A stretch of DNA of 45,821 bases from Thiofilum flexile DSM 14609 (GCF_000380185.1 NZ_KB904763.1:1-45821); one strand, 5' to 3'; numbered from the stretch's first letter, positions 6,614-15,981 are shown. Notes: generated by a model not told the origin, from the letters alone. Translations and numbers: made by a program.

Positions 6614-7471
6614 ATGCCTATCGAATCGGTCTACAAAGAAGTCTATATGGATCCGTTTACCGACTACGGGTTTAAGCGGCTGTTTGGTGAGGAGGATAGT
6701 AAGGAGTATCTCATTGATTTCCTCAATAGTGTGTTTGTGGGGTTTATTCCCCATATTCACGAGCTGAATTACCATAAAAATGAGCATTTAGGGAATAAAC
6801 ACATTGACCGTAATGCCGTCTTTGATTTGTATTGCAAAAGCAAAGACGGCTCACGCTTTATTATTGAGTTACAAAAGACTAAGCAGGATTATTTTAAGCA
6901 ACGTAGTCTCTTTTACAGCACCTTTGCCATTACTGAGCAGGCAAAAAAAGGCAGATGGGATTTTAATCTTAGTCCGGTATACTGTATTGGCTTATTGAAT
7001 TTTAGTCTGGATGATAACCATAAAAAATACCTAACCAAAGCCAAGATCCTCGATATTGACACCCATCAAACCGTGATTGAGGAATTAAACTTTGCGTTTA
7101 TTGAAGCCCCTAAGTTCAATAAAACCCTCCATGCTAATAGCTCGAAGCAAGATAAATGGCTTTATGTCCTGACGCATTTAGCTCAATTAAGTGATATGCC
7201 AGAAGAGTTGAGCGAAAAGTTATTTGAAGATTTCTTTCAAAAGGCGAGTGTCCTGAAACTCTCTACGCGTGAACGTGCTCGTTATAATGCCAGCATTACT
7301 TATTATCGAGATATGCACAATATTGAACAGCAACGCTTGCGAGAGGGAGAAGAGATTGGAGTGGCTAAAGGTAAAACGGAAGTTGCTCGTGCGATGAAAC
7401 TAAAAGGTTTAGATCCGGCCATGATTGCCGAGTTAACTGGGTTGAATATTGCTGATATTGCTGCGCTATAA
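6614..7471 (+). CDS. Rpn family / PD-(D/E)XK nuclease family transposase-like protein
   Basis: This 285-residue protein carries the PDDEXK_2 (PF12784) pattern: MDPFTDYGFKRLFG near the N-terminus, then AVFDLYCKSKDGSRFIIELQKTKQ, which provides the D...ExQ/K core, and FYSTFAITEQAKKG. The C-terminal REGEEIGVAKGKTEVARAMK is the usual charged tail, followed by a short helix-turn-helix-like motif (MIAELTGLNIADIAAL). Family members (RpnA type) are recombination-promoting endonucleases and occur in many copies per genome. The gene starts 54 bp after the glucosidase and sits between the two GH13 genes, so it is best read as an insertion into the sugar locus rather than a functional part of it. No good ribosome-binding site precedes 6614; Met12 is an alternative start. 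Confidence 0.85.
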   Translation: MPIESVYKEVYMDPFTDYGFKRLFGEEDSKEYLIDFLNSVFVGFIPHIHELNYHKNEHLGNKHIDRNAVFDLYCKSKDGSRFIIELQKTKQDYFKQRSLFYSTFAITEQAKKGRWDFNLSPVYCIGLLNFSLDDNHKKYLTKAKILDIDTHQTVIEELNFAFIEAPKFNKTLHANSSKQDKWLYVLTHLAQLSDMPEELSEKLFEDFFQKASVLKLSTRERARYNASITYYRDMHNIEQQRLREGEEIGVAKGKTEVARAMKLKGLDPAMIAELTGLNIADIAAL

Positions 7472-7502
7472 CCTCTTAGGATAGTTACAGCGCAAACTGA
7501 AG

Positions 7503-9185
7503 TTAGGCAACGGTATAAATCGTAGCTTGCCAAGGTTGTAGGGTAATTTGTGTACTACCTGATGCGGGAGCCTCTAGCTGGGCACCATTATCGAGTAAGA
7601 CAGTTTCAATACGAATCCCATTCGGTAAAGTGTAATCAATCGCTTGATGACCGAAATTGATCAGTATTAAACAGGTTTTACCCTCTAAAGTGCGAGTAAA
7701 CGCATATACCTGTGGGTGCTCAGGGTCTAAGTCTTGGTAAGTGCCGTAAATTAATACCGGATTAGCCTTACGTAATGTAATCAAACGCTGATGATGTTGA
7801 TAGACCGAGTTAGTATCATGGGTTTGAGCCTCTGCATTAACCTCTGGATAGTTGGGATTAACTGCTAGCCACGGTTGCGCAGTAGTAAAACCTGCTTGTG
7901 CTTGCGTATTCCATTGCATCGGGGTGCGAGCATTATCGCGGCTGGTTTGTGCTAGATGAGCTAAATAGTCAGGGGCTGAAACTTTACCGCTTAGGACAAA
8001 ATCCTGCCATTGTCCTTTGACTTCGACATCATCATAGTCAGTGATGTTTTGGAACGGATAATTAGTCATACCCAACTCATCACCCTGATACAAAAAGGGT
8101 GTACCGCGTTGACTAAACATCATAGTCGCTAATGCTTTAGCCGAAATCGAGCGCCATTCGGGGCTATCATCCCCAAAGTGAGAAACAGCTCTAGGATTAT
8201 CGTGATTAGTGAGAAAGGTAGTATTCCAACCATGACTACTTGCTGCGGCATCGATACGCCCATACACGGCCTTCACATCGGGTAAAGTCCACGCTAATTT
8301 ACGCCAGCCATCTCGATCTAAACGCACTAAATCAAAATGAAAAATCATATTGAGTTCGTGGCGACGTGCATCGGTAAATAAGGGGGCTTGCTCAAAGGTA
8401 ATCCCAAACGCTTCACCGACGGTCATCGTGTCATAGTGCGCTAAGACTTCCCGATTCATCTCTTGCAAATAGTCATGCACATAGGGGCCATTCGCATAGA
8501 CAAACTCAGGATGAGGCAGATGCTCAGGTGCTAGGTCGGGCAAGCCTTGTTGTTTGGAAATGAAAGGAATCACATCCATACGAAAACCAGATACGCCCTT
8601 ATCCAGCCAAAAGCGCATCAGGTCATAGACATCGGCGCGTACTTGTGGGTTATCCCAATTTAAGTCAGGTTGTTTTTTGGCGAAGTAATGTAGATAGTAT
8701 TGACCCGTCGCTGCATCTTTTTCCCAAGCAGATCCACCAAAAAAAGAAGGGTAGTTATTGGGTAAGGTGTCAGGTTTGCTTTCACGCCAAATATAATAAT
8801 CACGATAAGGATTATCGGTTGATTGGCGGCTTTCTAGAAACCACTGATGCTCATCACTCGTATGGTTCACCACTAAATCAATGATCAAGCGCATCCCGCG
8901 TTGTTTCATTTGAGTGAGTAGCTGATCAAAATCCGCCATAGTACCGAATTCAGCCATGACCTTACGGTAATCACGAATATCATAGCCATTATCCGCATTC
9001 GGTGAGTCAAAGTGGGGACTCAGCCAAATCACATCAATACCTAGGTTTTTGAGGTAGTCTAGTTTTTGAATAATACCCACTAAATCGCCAATGCCATCAT
9101 TATTGCTATCCATAAAACTACGGGGGTAAATTTGGTAGACGACAGCCTCTTTCCACCAGGCTTTCAATTCAGAGCTAGAAACCAT
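7503..9185 (-). CDS. GH13 oligo-1,6-glucosidase / alpha-glucosidase (GH13_31-like)
   Basis: This 560-residue enzyme has all GH13 motifs: DSNNDGIGDL, DLVVNHTSDEHQWF, KQPDLNWDNP (typical of GH13_31), GFRMDVIPFI with nucleophile Asp204, MTVGEAFG with Glu258 and LTNHDNPR with Asp329. Val follows the nucleophile, the residue associated with alpha-1,6 activity (isomaltose, panose, dextrin side chains) in the oligo-1,6-glucosidase group. It is cytoplasmic, with no signal peptide. It lies downstream of the ABC operon on the same strand, but a terminator (9280-9312) separates them, so it probably has its own promoter. The start at 9185 lacks a strong ribosome-binding site. Trehalose-6-phosphate hydrolase is a less likely alternative, since no PTS gene is nearby. 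Confidence 0.9.
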   Translation of the reverse strand: MVSSSELKAWWKEAVVYQIYPRSFMDSNNDGIGDLVGIIQKLDYLKNLGIDVIWLSPHFDSPNADNGYDIRDYRKVMAEFGTMADFDQLLTQMKQRGMRLIIDLVVNHTSDEHQWFLESRQSTDNPYRDYYIWRESKPDTLPNNYPSFFGGSAWEKDAATGQYYLHYFAKKQPDLNWDNPQVRADVYDLMRFWLDKGVSGFRMDVIPFISKQQGLPDLAPEHLPHPEFVYANGPYVHDYLQEMNREVLAHYDTMTVGEAFGITFEQAPLFTDARRHELNMIFHFDLVRLDRDGWRKLAWTLPDVKAVYGRIDAAASSHGWNTTFLTNHDNPRAVSHFGDDSPEWRSISAKALATMMFSQRGTPFLYQGDELGMTNYPFQNITDYDDVEVKGQWQDFVLSGKVSAPDYLAHLAQTSRDNARTPMQWNTQAQAGFTTAQPWLAVNPNYPEVNAEAQTHDTNSVYQHHQRLITLRKANPVLIYGTYQDLDPEHPQVYAFTRTLEGKTCLILINFGHQAIDYTLPNGIRIETVLLDNGAQLEAPASGSTQITLQPWQATIYTVA

Positions 9186-9226
9186 ATTGCATTATCTCTA
9201 GAGGGTAGGAGTTATAGTTGAGCGTG

Positions 9227-9252
9227 AGATACTCTTAAGGGAGTGAGTATCT
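9227..9252. promoter_or_regulatory. Inverted repeat upstream of the GH13_31 gene
   Basis: AGATACTC (9227-9234) and GAGTATCT (9245-9252) form a perfect 8-bp inverted repeat 42 bp upstream of the glucosidase start. No T-run is present. It may be an operator or an RNA hairpin. Confidence 0.35.
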
Positions 9253-9279
9253 AAAGAGTGATGATGCCATAAAAAATAA

Positions 9280-9312
9280 TCCCCGATAACTAATGAGTTT
9301 AATTACCGGGGA
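9280..9312 (-). terminator. Terminator of the sugar ABC operon
   Basis: Read on the minus strand, TCCCCGGTAATTA pairs with TAGTTATCGGGGA around a 7-nt loop, with two mismatched positions. It is followed by TTATTTTTTA. It lies 27 bp beyond the ATPase stop codon. Confidence 0.75.
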
Positions 9313-9338
9313 CATACACAGAGAAGTGTTAGACGCGC

Positions 9339-10343
9339 TTAGCGAATCGGTTTGCCATTAGCGTCAAAACGATGCACTTTACCCTCCATAGGACTTAAAC
9401 CTAGGCTGGTTCCAACCGGTACTTCCTCATTACCAATACGGCGTGCAATGAGTGGTTCGGTCGAACCAACATCCACAAACAGATAGTTATCTGAACCCAA
9501 GTTTTCGGCATGCACCACTTTGCCTTGCCATACTGGGTTAGTATTATTAACCTCAATATGTTCAGAGCGAATACCTAAAGTCGTGCATTGGTATTGTTCC
9601 GCAAATTGTCCTGTTAAGAAATTCATTTTAGGAGAGCCAATAAAGCCCGCCACGAAAATCGAATTAGGACGTTCATATAACTCTAACGGAGAACCTACTT
9701 GCTCAACTATACCATCGCGTAGCACACAAATCCGATCTGCAAGCGTCATCGCCTCAACCTGATCATGGGTTACATAGATCATGGTGACATCATTCATGTC
9801 ATGGTGCAGATTAGCGATTTCTAGACGCGTAGCCACCCGTAGAGCGGCATCTAAGTTAGATAAAGGCTCGTCAAATAAGAAGACGCGTGGATCACGTACT
9901 AAAGCACGCCCAATCGCCACCCGTTGACGTTGACCACCGGATAATTGCTTAGGCAAACGATCAAGTAAATGGTCAATTTGCAGCATTTTAGCGGCTTTCT
10001 CGACCCGTGCTTTCACCTCGGCTTCTTCGGATTTAGCCAGCTTCAAACCAAAGGCCATGTTTTCATAGACACTCATATGCGGATAAAGCGCATAGGATTG
10101 GAAAACCATTGCAATGCCACGTCTTGATGGAGCAAAACTATTAACCCGCTCGCCGTCGAAAATTAAATCGCCAGAGGTAATGGTTTCTAGACCTGCAATC
10201 AAACGGAGTAGAGTAGACTTACCGCAACCGGAAGGGCCTACAAACACCATAAATTCACCGGACTTAATCTCTAAGTCGACCCCTTTGATAACGTCAATTT
10301 TACCAAAAGATTTACGGACATTTTTAAGCTGAATATGTGCCAT
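9339..10343 (-). CDS. Sugar ABC transporter ATP-binding protein (UgpC/MsmK/MalK type)
   Basis: This 334-residue ATPase energises the MalFG-type permease pair encoded just upstream. Walker A is GPSGCGKST (residues 36-44), the signature is LSGGQRQRVAIGRAL, Walker B is VFLFDEPLSNLDA and the H-loop is YVTHDQVEA. The C-terminal ~100 residues form an OB-fold (TOBE/MOI) domain, shorter than in E. coli MalK (371), so regulatory contacts may differ. It starts 15 bp after the second permease gene and is last in the four-gene operon. Such ATPases are often shared by several sugar importers. Identity as AglK/ThuK-like comes from context. Confidence 0.93.
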   Translation of the reverse strand: MAHIQLKNVRKSFGKIDVIKGVDLEIKSGEFMVFVGPSGCGKSTLLRLIAGLETITSGDLIFDGERVNSFAPSRRGIAMVFQSYALYPHMSVYENMAFGLKLAKSEEAEVKARVEKAAKMLQIDHLLDRLPKQLSGGQRQRVAIGRALVRDPRVFLFDEPLSNLDAALRVATRLEIANLHHDMNDVTMIYVTHDQVEAMTLADRICVLRDGIVEQVGSPLELYERPNSIFVAGFIGSPKMNFLTGQFAEQYQCTTLGIRSEHIEVNNTNPVWQGKVVHAENLGSDNYLFVDVGSTEPLIARRIGNEEVPVGTSLGLSPMEGKVHRFDANGKPIR

Positions 10344-10358
10344 GTGAGCACTCCTATA

Positions 10359-11198
10359 TTAACCTTTTACGCCACCAGCAGTGAGGCCAGCTACGATTTT
10401 ACGTTGGAAAATGAGTACTAAAATAATAAGCGGAATGGTCACTATGACAGAGGCTGCCATAATAATACCCCAAGGTGTCTCATAGGCCGACGCACCTGAC
10501 AGTAAACCAATCGCGACCGGTACGGTACGTTCGCTATTAGAAACCGTGAAGGTGAGGGCAAATAGAAACTCATTCCAAGCACCAATAAAAGCGAGTAGCC
10601 CAGTGGTGACTAAAGCAGGCCACATGAGGGGCATAAACACTTTACTGATGATTTGCCAAGGGGTGGCACCATCTACAATAGCGGCTTCTTCAATTTCAAT
10701 CGGTAAATCACGCATAAAGGTGGTTAATACCCATACCGTGAAAGGCAAAGTGAAAATGGTATAAGACAGAATCAATGCCCAAGGCGTGTTATACAAACCA
10801 ATATAGCGAATTAATTCAAATAACCCGGCTAATACCGCGATTTGCGGGAACATAGATACGGCTAATATAGTCATCAGTAATAAGGCGCGGCCTCTAAAAC
10901 GTACCCGTGCCAAGGCGAAAGAGGCAGTAACTGCCAATAATAGCGAAAGGGCTACAGTGACAGCAGAGATGAAAATAGAGTTGAGGATATTCCGTGGAAA
11001 CTCACCACTCTGTAATACATCCCAGTAGTTTTGAAAATTAAAGCTGGTAATCCAATAGTCTACCTCAAATAGCGCAGTTCCAGTTTTCAGACTGGTAATA
11101 ATGGCATAGTAAAAAGGGAATACTGATACCACAATAATAATTGCAACTAAAAGGTAAAGTCCTACCGTTTTGAGAATAGACATAGCAAATGCGTTCAT
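10359..11198 (-). CDS. Sugar ABC transporter permease (MalG/AglG/ThuG type)
   Basis: This 279-residue inner-membrane protein has about six transmembrane helices. The EAA loop is [26 protein letters not shown], the motif that docks the ATPase; it is cited here only by its ends [10 protein letters not shown] and [17 protein letters not shown] near the C-terminus is typical of MalG-type subunits. The start ATG (11198) overlaps the stop of the upstream permease as ATGA, which indicates translational coupling. It is part of the binding protein - MalF - MalG - ATPase operon. Confidence 0.93.
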   Translation of the reverse strand: MNAFAMSILKTVGLYLLVAIIIVVSVFPFYYAIITSLKTGTALFEVDYWITSFNFQNYWDVLQSGEFPRNILNSIFISAVTVALSLLLAVTASFALARVRFRGRALLLMTILAVSMFPQIAVLAGLFELIRYIGLYNTPWALILSYTIFTLPFTVWVLTTFMRDLPIEIEEAAIVDGATPWQIISKVFMPLMWPALVTTGLLAFIGAWNEFLFALTFTVSNSERTVPVAIGLLSGASAYETPWGIIMAASVIVTIPLIILVLIFQRKIVAGLTAGGVKG

Positions 11199-12136
11199 TG
11201 TTTATCCCCACTTAAGTTTAATTTCCCTAACCAAATATACAAAATCACAAAGAGGGCGATCATTAAGAATAATAAGGTTGACTGTGCAGAACCATAGGCA
11301 AACTTATCAAACTCAATTAAGTTCTCACGGCTAATCACCGACATGGTTTTAGTACTAGAGGAGTTAGGTGTTAAGACATAAACAAGGTCGAAGATCCGTA
11401 AGGCATCAAGGGTACGGAAAATAATAGCAACCATCAGGGCTGGACGAATGAGAGGGAGGGTGACTTTGAAAAAGACCTTAATAGGATTAATCCCATCGAT
11501 TTTAGCCGCTTCATACATATCGCGAGGCACCATTTGTAGGCCCGCTAAGCATAATAGCGCCATAAAGGGAGTGGTTTTCCAAATATCCACAATTAACACC
11601 GCAAACATCGAGGTGTCTGGGTTAGCCGTCCACGCAATTTTCTGAGAGATAATGCCTAAATTGAGTAGAATATCGTTAATAATACCGAATTGATCATTCA
11701 GCATCCAAGCCCATAATTTGGCAGAAACGATAGTAGGAATCGCCCAAGGAATTAAGATAGCCGCCCGTACAATACCACGTCCGTAGAAGTTAGCATTTAA
11801 TACTAAGGCCACCATTAAACCAAAGACGGTTTCAAAAAATACGGAAACCACTGCAAAACGTATGGTATTCCATACTGCATTCCACCAAGCAGGATCTACT
11901 AATGTACCTTTAAAAATGGTACGTCCTGATGGCAAGGTTTTCCAACTGAAGTAGTTTTCAAATCCTACCCACTGCCCACCATATAAATTGCTGAGTGATG
12001 TATCTGTAAAACTAAAATAGATAGAGCGTAATAAAGGATAAGCAGCAACCAACATCAAAGCAGCTATCATGGGTAGTAAAAACCACATAGCAGCTCGGAT
12101 GCGTTGCGCTTCGAGTTCGGAGTACGCCGATTTCAT
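11195..12136 (-). CDS. Sugar ABC transporter permease (MalF/AglF/ThuF type)
   Basis: This 313-residue inner-membrane permease has six or more predicted helices, the first being [20 protein letters not shown]. The EAA loop reads [20 protein letters not shown]. The frame is open a further 40 codons upstream, but ATG 12136 is preceded by GGAGGT at ideal spacing and matches the usual N-terminus length, so that start is chosen. It lacks the large periplasmic P2 loop of E. coli MalF and so belongs to the compact trehalose/alpha-glucoside class. It lies about 170 bp after the binding protein gene, with a hairpin in the gap, and overlaps the next permease gene by 4 bp. Confidence 0.93.
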   Translation of the reverse strand: MKSAYSELEAQRIRAAMWFLLPMIAALMLVAAYPLLRSIYFSFTDTSLSNLYGGQWVGFENYFSWKTLPSGRTIFKGTLVDPAWWNAVWNTIRFAVVSVFFETVFGLMVALVLNANFYGRGIVRAAILIPWAIPTIVSAKLWAWMLNDQFGIINDILLNLGIISQKIAWTANPDTSMFAVLIVDIWKTTPFMALLCLAGLQMVPRDMYEAAKIDGINPIKVFFKVTLPLIRPALMVAIIFRTLDALRIFDLVYVLTPNSSSTKTMSVISRENLIEFDKFAYGSAQSTLLFLMIALFVILYIWLGKLNLSGDKQ

Positions 12137-12271
12137 GGATTTACCTCCAAGTCTGACCCGACTATACGGTAATAAGTAATCTGCAATGACACAGCAAGGG
12201 GTGCTAACTGCAATGTATTGAGTACTTGTGTTAATAAAGGGGAGAGAGTACAGCACCTCCCTCCCACTTGA

Positions 12272-12293
12272 GATTAAGTAGAACTACTTAATC
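12272..12293 (-). other. mRNA stem-loop between binding-protein and permease genes
   Basis: GATTAAGTA (12272-12280) pairs with TACTTAATC (12285-12293) around a 4-nt loop. No T-run follows on the minus strand, so it is likelier an mRNA 3'-end stabiliser that raises binding protein over permease than a full terminator. Confidence 0.6.
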
Positions 12294-12304
12294 AAGGCAG
12301 CTAG

Positions 12305-13579
12305 TTACCAAGCATTACCTTTTAGGTCAGTTAATTCGGCCTCTAGCACTTCGAGGTTCTCTTTAGCGCTGCCTTTGCCAGAAAGGGTGTCATGTACAGC
12401 AGACCAGAATTTTGAAGAAACTTCGTTGTATTTGCTCTTAGTAGGAGCAGATGGACGTGGTACGGCTTGCAAGAACACATCTTTCCAACGTGGGATCAAA
12501 GGTTGTTGAGCTTTGATATCTTCATCATCATATAAAGCCATAACGGTTGGTAATTGAGAAGATAATAGAGCACGCTGTTTTTGTGATGGAGCTGAGGCTA
12601 GGAACTTCACTAAAGAAATAGCAGCTTCAGGATTTTTACTATATTTAGATACCGCCACATTCCAGCCACCTAAAGTTGCGGCAGAGCTTGTGCCTTCGCC
12701 GGCTGATGGGAGAGGAGCTACATCAAATTTACCTTTGATCGGGCTTTCATCAGCACTACCTAGAGAGTAAGCATAAGGCCAGTTACGCATAAATACTGCA
12801 TTACCGGTTTGCCATACACCACGTGCTTCTTCCTCTTTATAGGACAATACGCCTTCTGGAGAAATACTGTTAACCCACGTTTTGGCCTGCTCTAAAGCAG
12901 CAGCGGCTTTATCATTATTGATAGAGATGGTGCCATCGGCTTCAATAACTTGACCACCGCCATGAGATTTTACCCATTCTAAGGCATTACAGGTCAAACC
13001 TTCATACGCGTTACCTTGCCATACATAACCCCACAGGTCTTTACTACCTGCAGCACGTTCAGCGTCTTGAATTTTCTTAGCTGTTTCGGTGAGTTCAGCC
13101 CATGTTTTAGGAACAGAAGCACCGTGTTTTTCTAATAAATCTTTACGATAATAAAGTGCAGGCGCATCGGTAAAAATCGGCAGTGCGATTAGTTTGCCGT
13201 TGACCGTTTGAGATTCAATAATAGAAGGGAAATGCTCTTTAACAATATCTTTGGCAGCATCAGTGAGGTCTAGTAATTGATCAGATAATTGCGGTGCCCA
13301 AATAACGTCCGTTTGATAAACGTCTACATCCGCATTACCGGCTGCTAACCATAAGCGATACTGAGCGAACTGATCGGTAGCTGAGGAGGGCATAGGAACA
13401 ACGTTAAGGGTATTACCCGTTTCTTTTTCCCAAGGTTTTATCAGTTCTTTGAGGACTTCAACATCTTTACCAACGGATCCTAGTACAATATTGATTTCAA
13501 CAGCTTGGGCAACACTCGCAGCTAATAAAGTAGTTACCAAAGTACCGAGCGCGAGGGTTTGTTTAAACATGAGTCTCAT
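12305..13579 (-). CDS. Sugar ABC transporter substrate-binding protein (ThuE/AglE type)
   Basis: This 424-residue periplasmic binding protein has a clear Sec signal peptide (positive MRLMFKQ, then a hydrophobic run ending VAQA before VEINIVLG). The mature part has the family-1 solute-binding pattern: VYQTDVIWAPQ, LPIFTDAPALYYRKDLLEKHG, WGYVWQGNAYEGLTCNALEW and AALGGWNVAVS-like text (written ATLGGWNVAVSKYSKNP). These are typical of trehalose/maltose binders such as ThuE. A TTG 15 bp upstream is also in frame, but ATG 13579 has GGAGG 8 nt before it. It is first in the importer operon, with its own promoter and operator-like site. The bound sugar (trehalose, maltose or another alpha-glucoside) is inferred from the glucosidases. 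Confidence 0.92.
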   Translation of the reverse strand: MRLMFKQTLALGTLVTTLLAASVAQAVEINIVLGSVGKDVEVLKELIKPWEKETGNTLNVVPMPSSATDQFAQYRLWLAAGNADVDVYQTDVIWAPQLSDQLLDLTDAAKDIVKEHFPSIIESQTVNGKLIALPIFTDAPALYYRKDLLEKHGASVPKTWAELTETAKKIQDAERAAGSKDLWGYVWQGNAYEGLTCNALEWVKSHGGGQVIEADGTISINNDKAAAALEQAKTWVNSISPEGVLSYKEEEARGVWQTGNAVFMRNWPYAYSLGSADESPIKGKFDVAPLPSAGEGTSSAATLGGWNVAVSKYSKNPEAAISLVKFLASAPSQKQRALLSSQLPTVMALYDDEDIKAQQPLIPRWKDVFLQAVPRPSAPTKSKYNEVSSKFWSAVHDTLSGKGSAKENLEVLEAELTDLKGNAW

Positions 13580-13655
13580 ACAGATCTCCTCCAAAATATG
13601 GTTAGCGGTTTATTAAAGGTTTGAGGTGCAAAGTACATTGGTATGATATAAGCCC

Positions 13656-13703
13656 CAAAACGCTTTGATCGAGAGCATAACGATGATAATTAGATTCTGT
13701 CAA
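13656..13703 (-). promoter_or_regulatory. Sigma70 promoter with LacI-type operator, importer operon
   Basis: On the minus strand the -35 is TTGACA (13703-13698), an 18-nt spacer follows, and the -10 is TATGCT (13679-13674). The near-palindrome CAAAGCGTTTTG (13667-13656) follows at the start-point region, the same position as at the 4888-4926 promoter. The two sites share AAGCGTTTT. Catabolic control by a LacI-family regulator is inferred. Confidence 0.62.
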
Positions 13704-14003
13704 GACAAAGGTTTAATTAAAGACAGGAGCTTTGTCTCTCCAACAGAATCCACTATTACAAGGGTAGAAATGCTTATACCTTTGTACACTAAATAGAGCT
13801 AAAAGTTTAGCGGAATAAAGACTTTTATAAATTATAAAAAAGCAATTTCTAGTAAATATCTTGAATGAGCGGGTTGTGAGGGATAATAGGCCAAGTCTAG
13901 GTTTAATTAGATATTTTGATGCGTCGGTTGGGGGATTAAGACACATTATCCTGCTAAGCTTGACAGAAAACCGTAAACTCACACTTTTAGTCGGTATAAT
14001 TGC

Positions 14004-14032
14004 TTGAGGGCGCTCTGTAGTAGTGTTAAAAT
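14004..14032 (+). promoter_or_regulatory. Putative rpsA promoter
   Basis: TTGAGG (14004-14009), a 17-nt spacer and TAAAAT (14027-14032) lie about 190 bp upstream of rpsA. Another TATAAT lies at 13995-14000 without a good -35. Confidence 0.55.
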
Positions 14033-14120
14033 GCCCTCCCTTGTTAACTAAGTGGCTTAAATTAATGCGAAATTCGCCTAAGTCGCCACAAGGTTCCGGT
14101 ATAACCGGTTCACTGATAGG

Positions 14121-14158
14121 AAGCCCAGGCAGGGATTTGTCAGGGCTTTTGTTTTTTT
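14121..14158 (+). terminator. Terminator-like hairpin in the rpsA leader
   Basis: AAGCCC (14121-14126) pairs with GGGCTT (14143-14148), followed by TTGTTTTTTT. It sits between the rpsA promoter and rpsA with no annotated gene before it, so it may be an attenuator. A 31-codon open frame (14065-14160) ends within its T-run. Alternatively it is the relic terminator of a lost upstream gene. Confidence 0.5.
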
Positions 14159-14218
14159 GACCGTCATGACAGGATGTTAATGACGATTATTGATACATAT
14201 TCACAGGTAATTTAATTC

Positions 14219-15886
14219 ATGACTGAAAGTTTTGCTGAACTGTTTGAAGAGAGCCTTTCCTATACGCAAATGCAACCCGGCTCTCTAGTCAACGCTACGG
14301 TAATTGATGTACGCCCCGACTTCATTATTGTCAGTGCAGGTCTAAAATCAGAGGGTGTCATTCCAGCGGAACAGTTCAAAAACGAACGCGGCGAAATCAC
14401 AGTGCAAATTGGTGATTTGGTTGAAGTGGCACTGGACACCGTAGAAGATGGTTTTGGTGAGACACGCCTATCGCGTGAAAAAGCCCGTCGTATGCGTGCG
14501 TGGGAAGTTCTTGAAGAAGCCTTTAGTAATGATGAAATTGTTACAGGCTTGATCACAGGTAAAGTGAAAGGCGGCTTTACGGTTGAACTCAGCGATATTC
14601 GTGCATTCTTACCCGGTTCGTTAGTAGATGTGCGTCCAGTACGCGATACGGCTTACCTCGAAGGTAAAGAATTAGAATTCAAACTCATTAAGCTAGACCA
14701 AAAACGCAATAACGTAGTGGTTTCGCGCCGTGCAGTAGTGGAAGAAGAGTACAGTGTTGAGCGTGATGCACTGTTAGAAAACCTCCAAGAAGGCCAATCA
14801 GTCCGTGGTGTGGTTAAGAATTTAACAGACTACGGTGCGTTCCTAGATCTAGGTGGCATTGATGGTTTACTGCATATCACCGATATGGCATGGAAACGTG
14901 TTAAACACCCCTCTGAAGTGGTGAATATTGGTGATGAAATTGAAGTTAAAGTACTGAAATTCGACCGTGATAAAAACCGTGTATCCTTAGGTCTAAAACA
15001 ATTAGGCGAAGATCCATGGCAAGATTTAGTACGTCGTTACCCAGCAGGCACACGCTTGTTTGGTAAAGTCAGTAATTTAACCGATTATGGCTGTTTCGTT
15101 GAAATCGAAGATGGTGTGGAAGGCTTAGTCCACGTCTCTGAAATGGATTGGACTAATAAAAACGTTAATCCAGCTAAAGTCGTGACTTTAGGGGATGAAG
15201 TTGAAGTCATGATCCTTGATATCGATGCGGATCGTCGTCGTATTTCCTTAGGTATGAAACAATGTCAACCTAACCCATGGGATGAGTTTGCAACCTCTCA
15301 TGATAAGGGTGATCGTGTTTCTGGTAAGATCAAATCGATTACTGATTTCGGTATCTTCATTGGCCTCGATGGTGGTATTGATGGTTTAGTCCACTTATCA
15401 GATATCGCGTGGAACGTGACCGGCGAAGAAGCCGTGCGTAACTACAAGAAAGGCGATGAAGTAGAAGCGGTTGTACTAGCGGTAGATCCAGAGCGTGAGC
15501 GTATCTCCTTAGGCATTAAGCAAATGGAACAAGATCCGTTCTCTAACTTCGTAGCAGCTCATGCAAAAGGTTCTGTGGTTCACGGTAAAATCGTTGAAGT
15601 GAATGCAAAATTCGCTAAAGTTGATTTAGGTGATGGTATCGAAGGTATTTTACGTGCCTCTGAACTGTCTAAAGATCGTGTAGAAGATGCACGTAGCCTA
15701 CTCAATGAAGGCGATGATATCGAAGCTAAATTCATGGGTGTGGATCGTAAAACTCGCTCCATCAATCTCTCTGTGAAAGCGCGTGAGCATGATGAAGAAG
15801 CGCGTGTAATGAAGGAATATAGCAGTAAAACTAATTCTGCTTCGACTTCATTAGGCGATATTTTCAAGGAACAAATGGGCGATTAA
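14219..15886 (+). CDS. rpsA: 30S ribosomal protein S1
   Basis: The 555 residues compare with 557 in E. coli. Six S1 (OB-fold) RNA-binding repeats follow one another at about residues 21-87, 105-171, 192-260, 277-347, 364-434 and 451-520. The central ones carry the standard core ([21 protein letters not shown], given here by its ends LTDYGAFL and GLLHITD; also [10 protein letters not shown] and [10 protein letters not shown]). S1 binds mRNA leaders and delivers them to the 30S subunit. The N-terminus [13 protein letters not shown] matches the usual start. E. coli rpsA is autoregulated through its structured leader; here a 180-nt leader with a terminator-like hairpin is present. It is followed by ihfB, as in most gammaproteobacteria. 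Confidence 0.98.
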   Translation: MTESFAELFEESLSYTQMQPGSLVNATVIDVRPDFIIVSAGLKSEGVIPAEQFKNERGEITVQIGDLVEVALDTVEDGFGETRLSREKARRMRAWEVLEEAFSNDEIVTGLITGKVKGGFTVELSDIRAFLPGSLVDVRPVRDTAYLEGKELEFKLIKLDQKRNNVVVSRRAVVEEEYSVERDALLENLQEGQSVRGVVKNLTDYGAFLDLGGIDGLLHITDMAWKRVKHPSEVVNIGDEIEVKVLKFDRDKNRVSLGLKQLGEDPWQDLVRRYPAGTRLFGKVSNLTDYGCFVEIEDGVEGLVHVSEMDWTNKNVNPAKVVTLGDEVEVMILDIDADRRRISLGMKQCQPNPWDEFATSHDKGDRVSGKIKSITDFGIFIGLDGGIDGLVHLSDIAWNVTGEEAVRNYKKGDEVEAVVLAVDPERERISLGIKQMEQDPFSNFVAAHAKGSVVHGKIVEVNAKFAKVDLGDGIEGILRASELSKDRVEDARSLLNEGDDIEAKFMGVDRKTRSINLSVKAREHDEEARVMKEYSSKTNSASTSLGDIFKEQMGD

Positions 15887-15960
15887 TTTTAGTTTAATTT
15901 TATTAAATTAAATGGAGTCCAGTAATATTGCATTAGGCTAAGGATAGCCAGCGATTTAAT

Positions 15961-15981
15961 AGGTAGGTCATTGACCTACCT
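15961..15981. other. Perfect 21-nt palindrome between rpsA and ihfB
   Basis: AGGTAGGTCA (15961-15970) and TGACCTACCT (15972-15981) are separated by a single base. As RNA it makes a short tight hairpin without a strong T-run. It may be the rpsA 3' end or a protein-binding site for ihfB control. Confidence 0.45.

Larger units (their letters stand above)
13580..14218. other. 639-bp divergent intergenic region (importer operon / rpsA)
   Basis: The left third carries the minus-strand importer promoter and operator. The middle is AT-rich with no believable gene; an open minus-strand frame at 13713-13982 has no family likeness. The right third carries the rpsA promoter and leader. The usual upstream neighbour of rpsA, cmk, is absent. 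Confidence 0.6.

Noticed and set aside
13713-13982. Open minus-strand frame of 89 codons upstream of rpsA
   Set aside because: Composition is not protein-like, there is no ribosome-binding site, and it lies over the promoter region; likely chance.
14065-14160. 31-codon frame in the rpsA leader as a separate gene
   Set aside because: No clear ribosome-binding site and it runs into the hairpin T-run; kept only as part of the leader observation.
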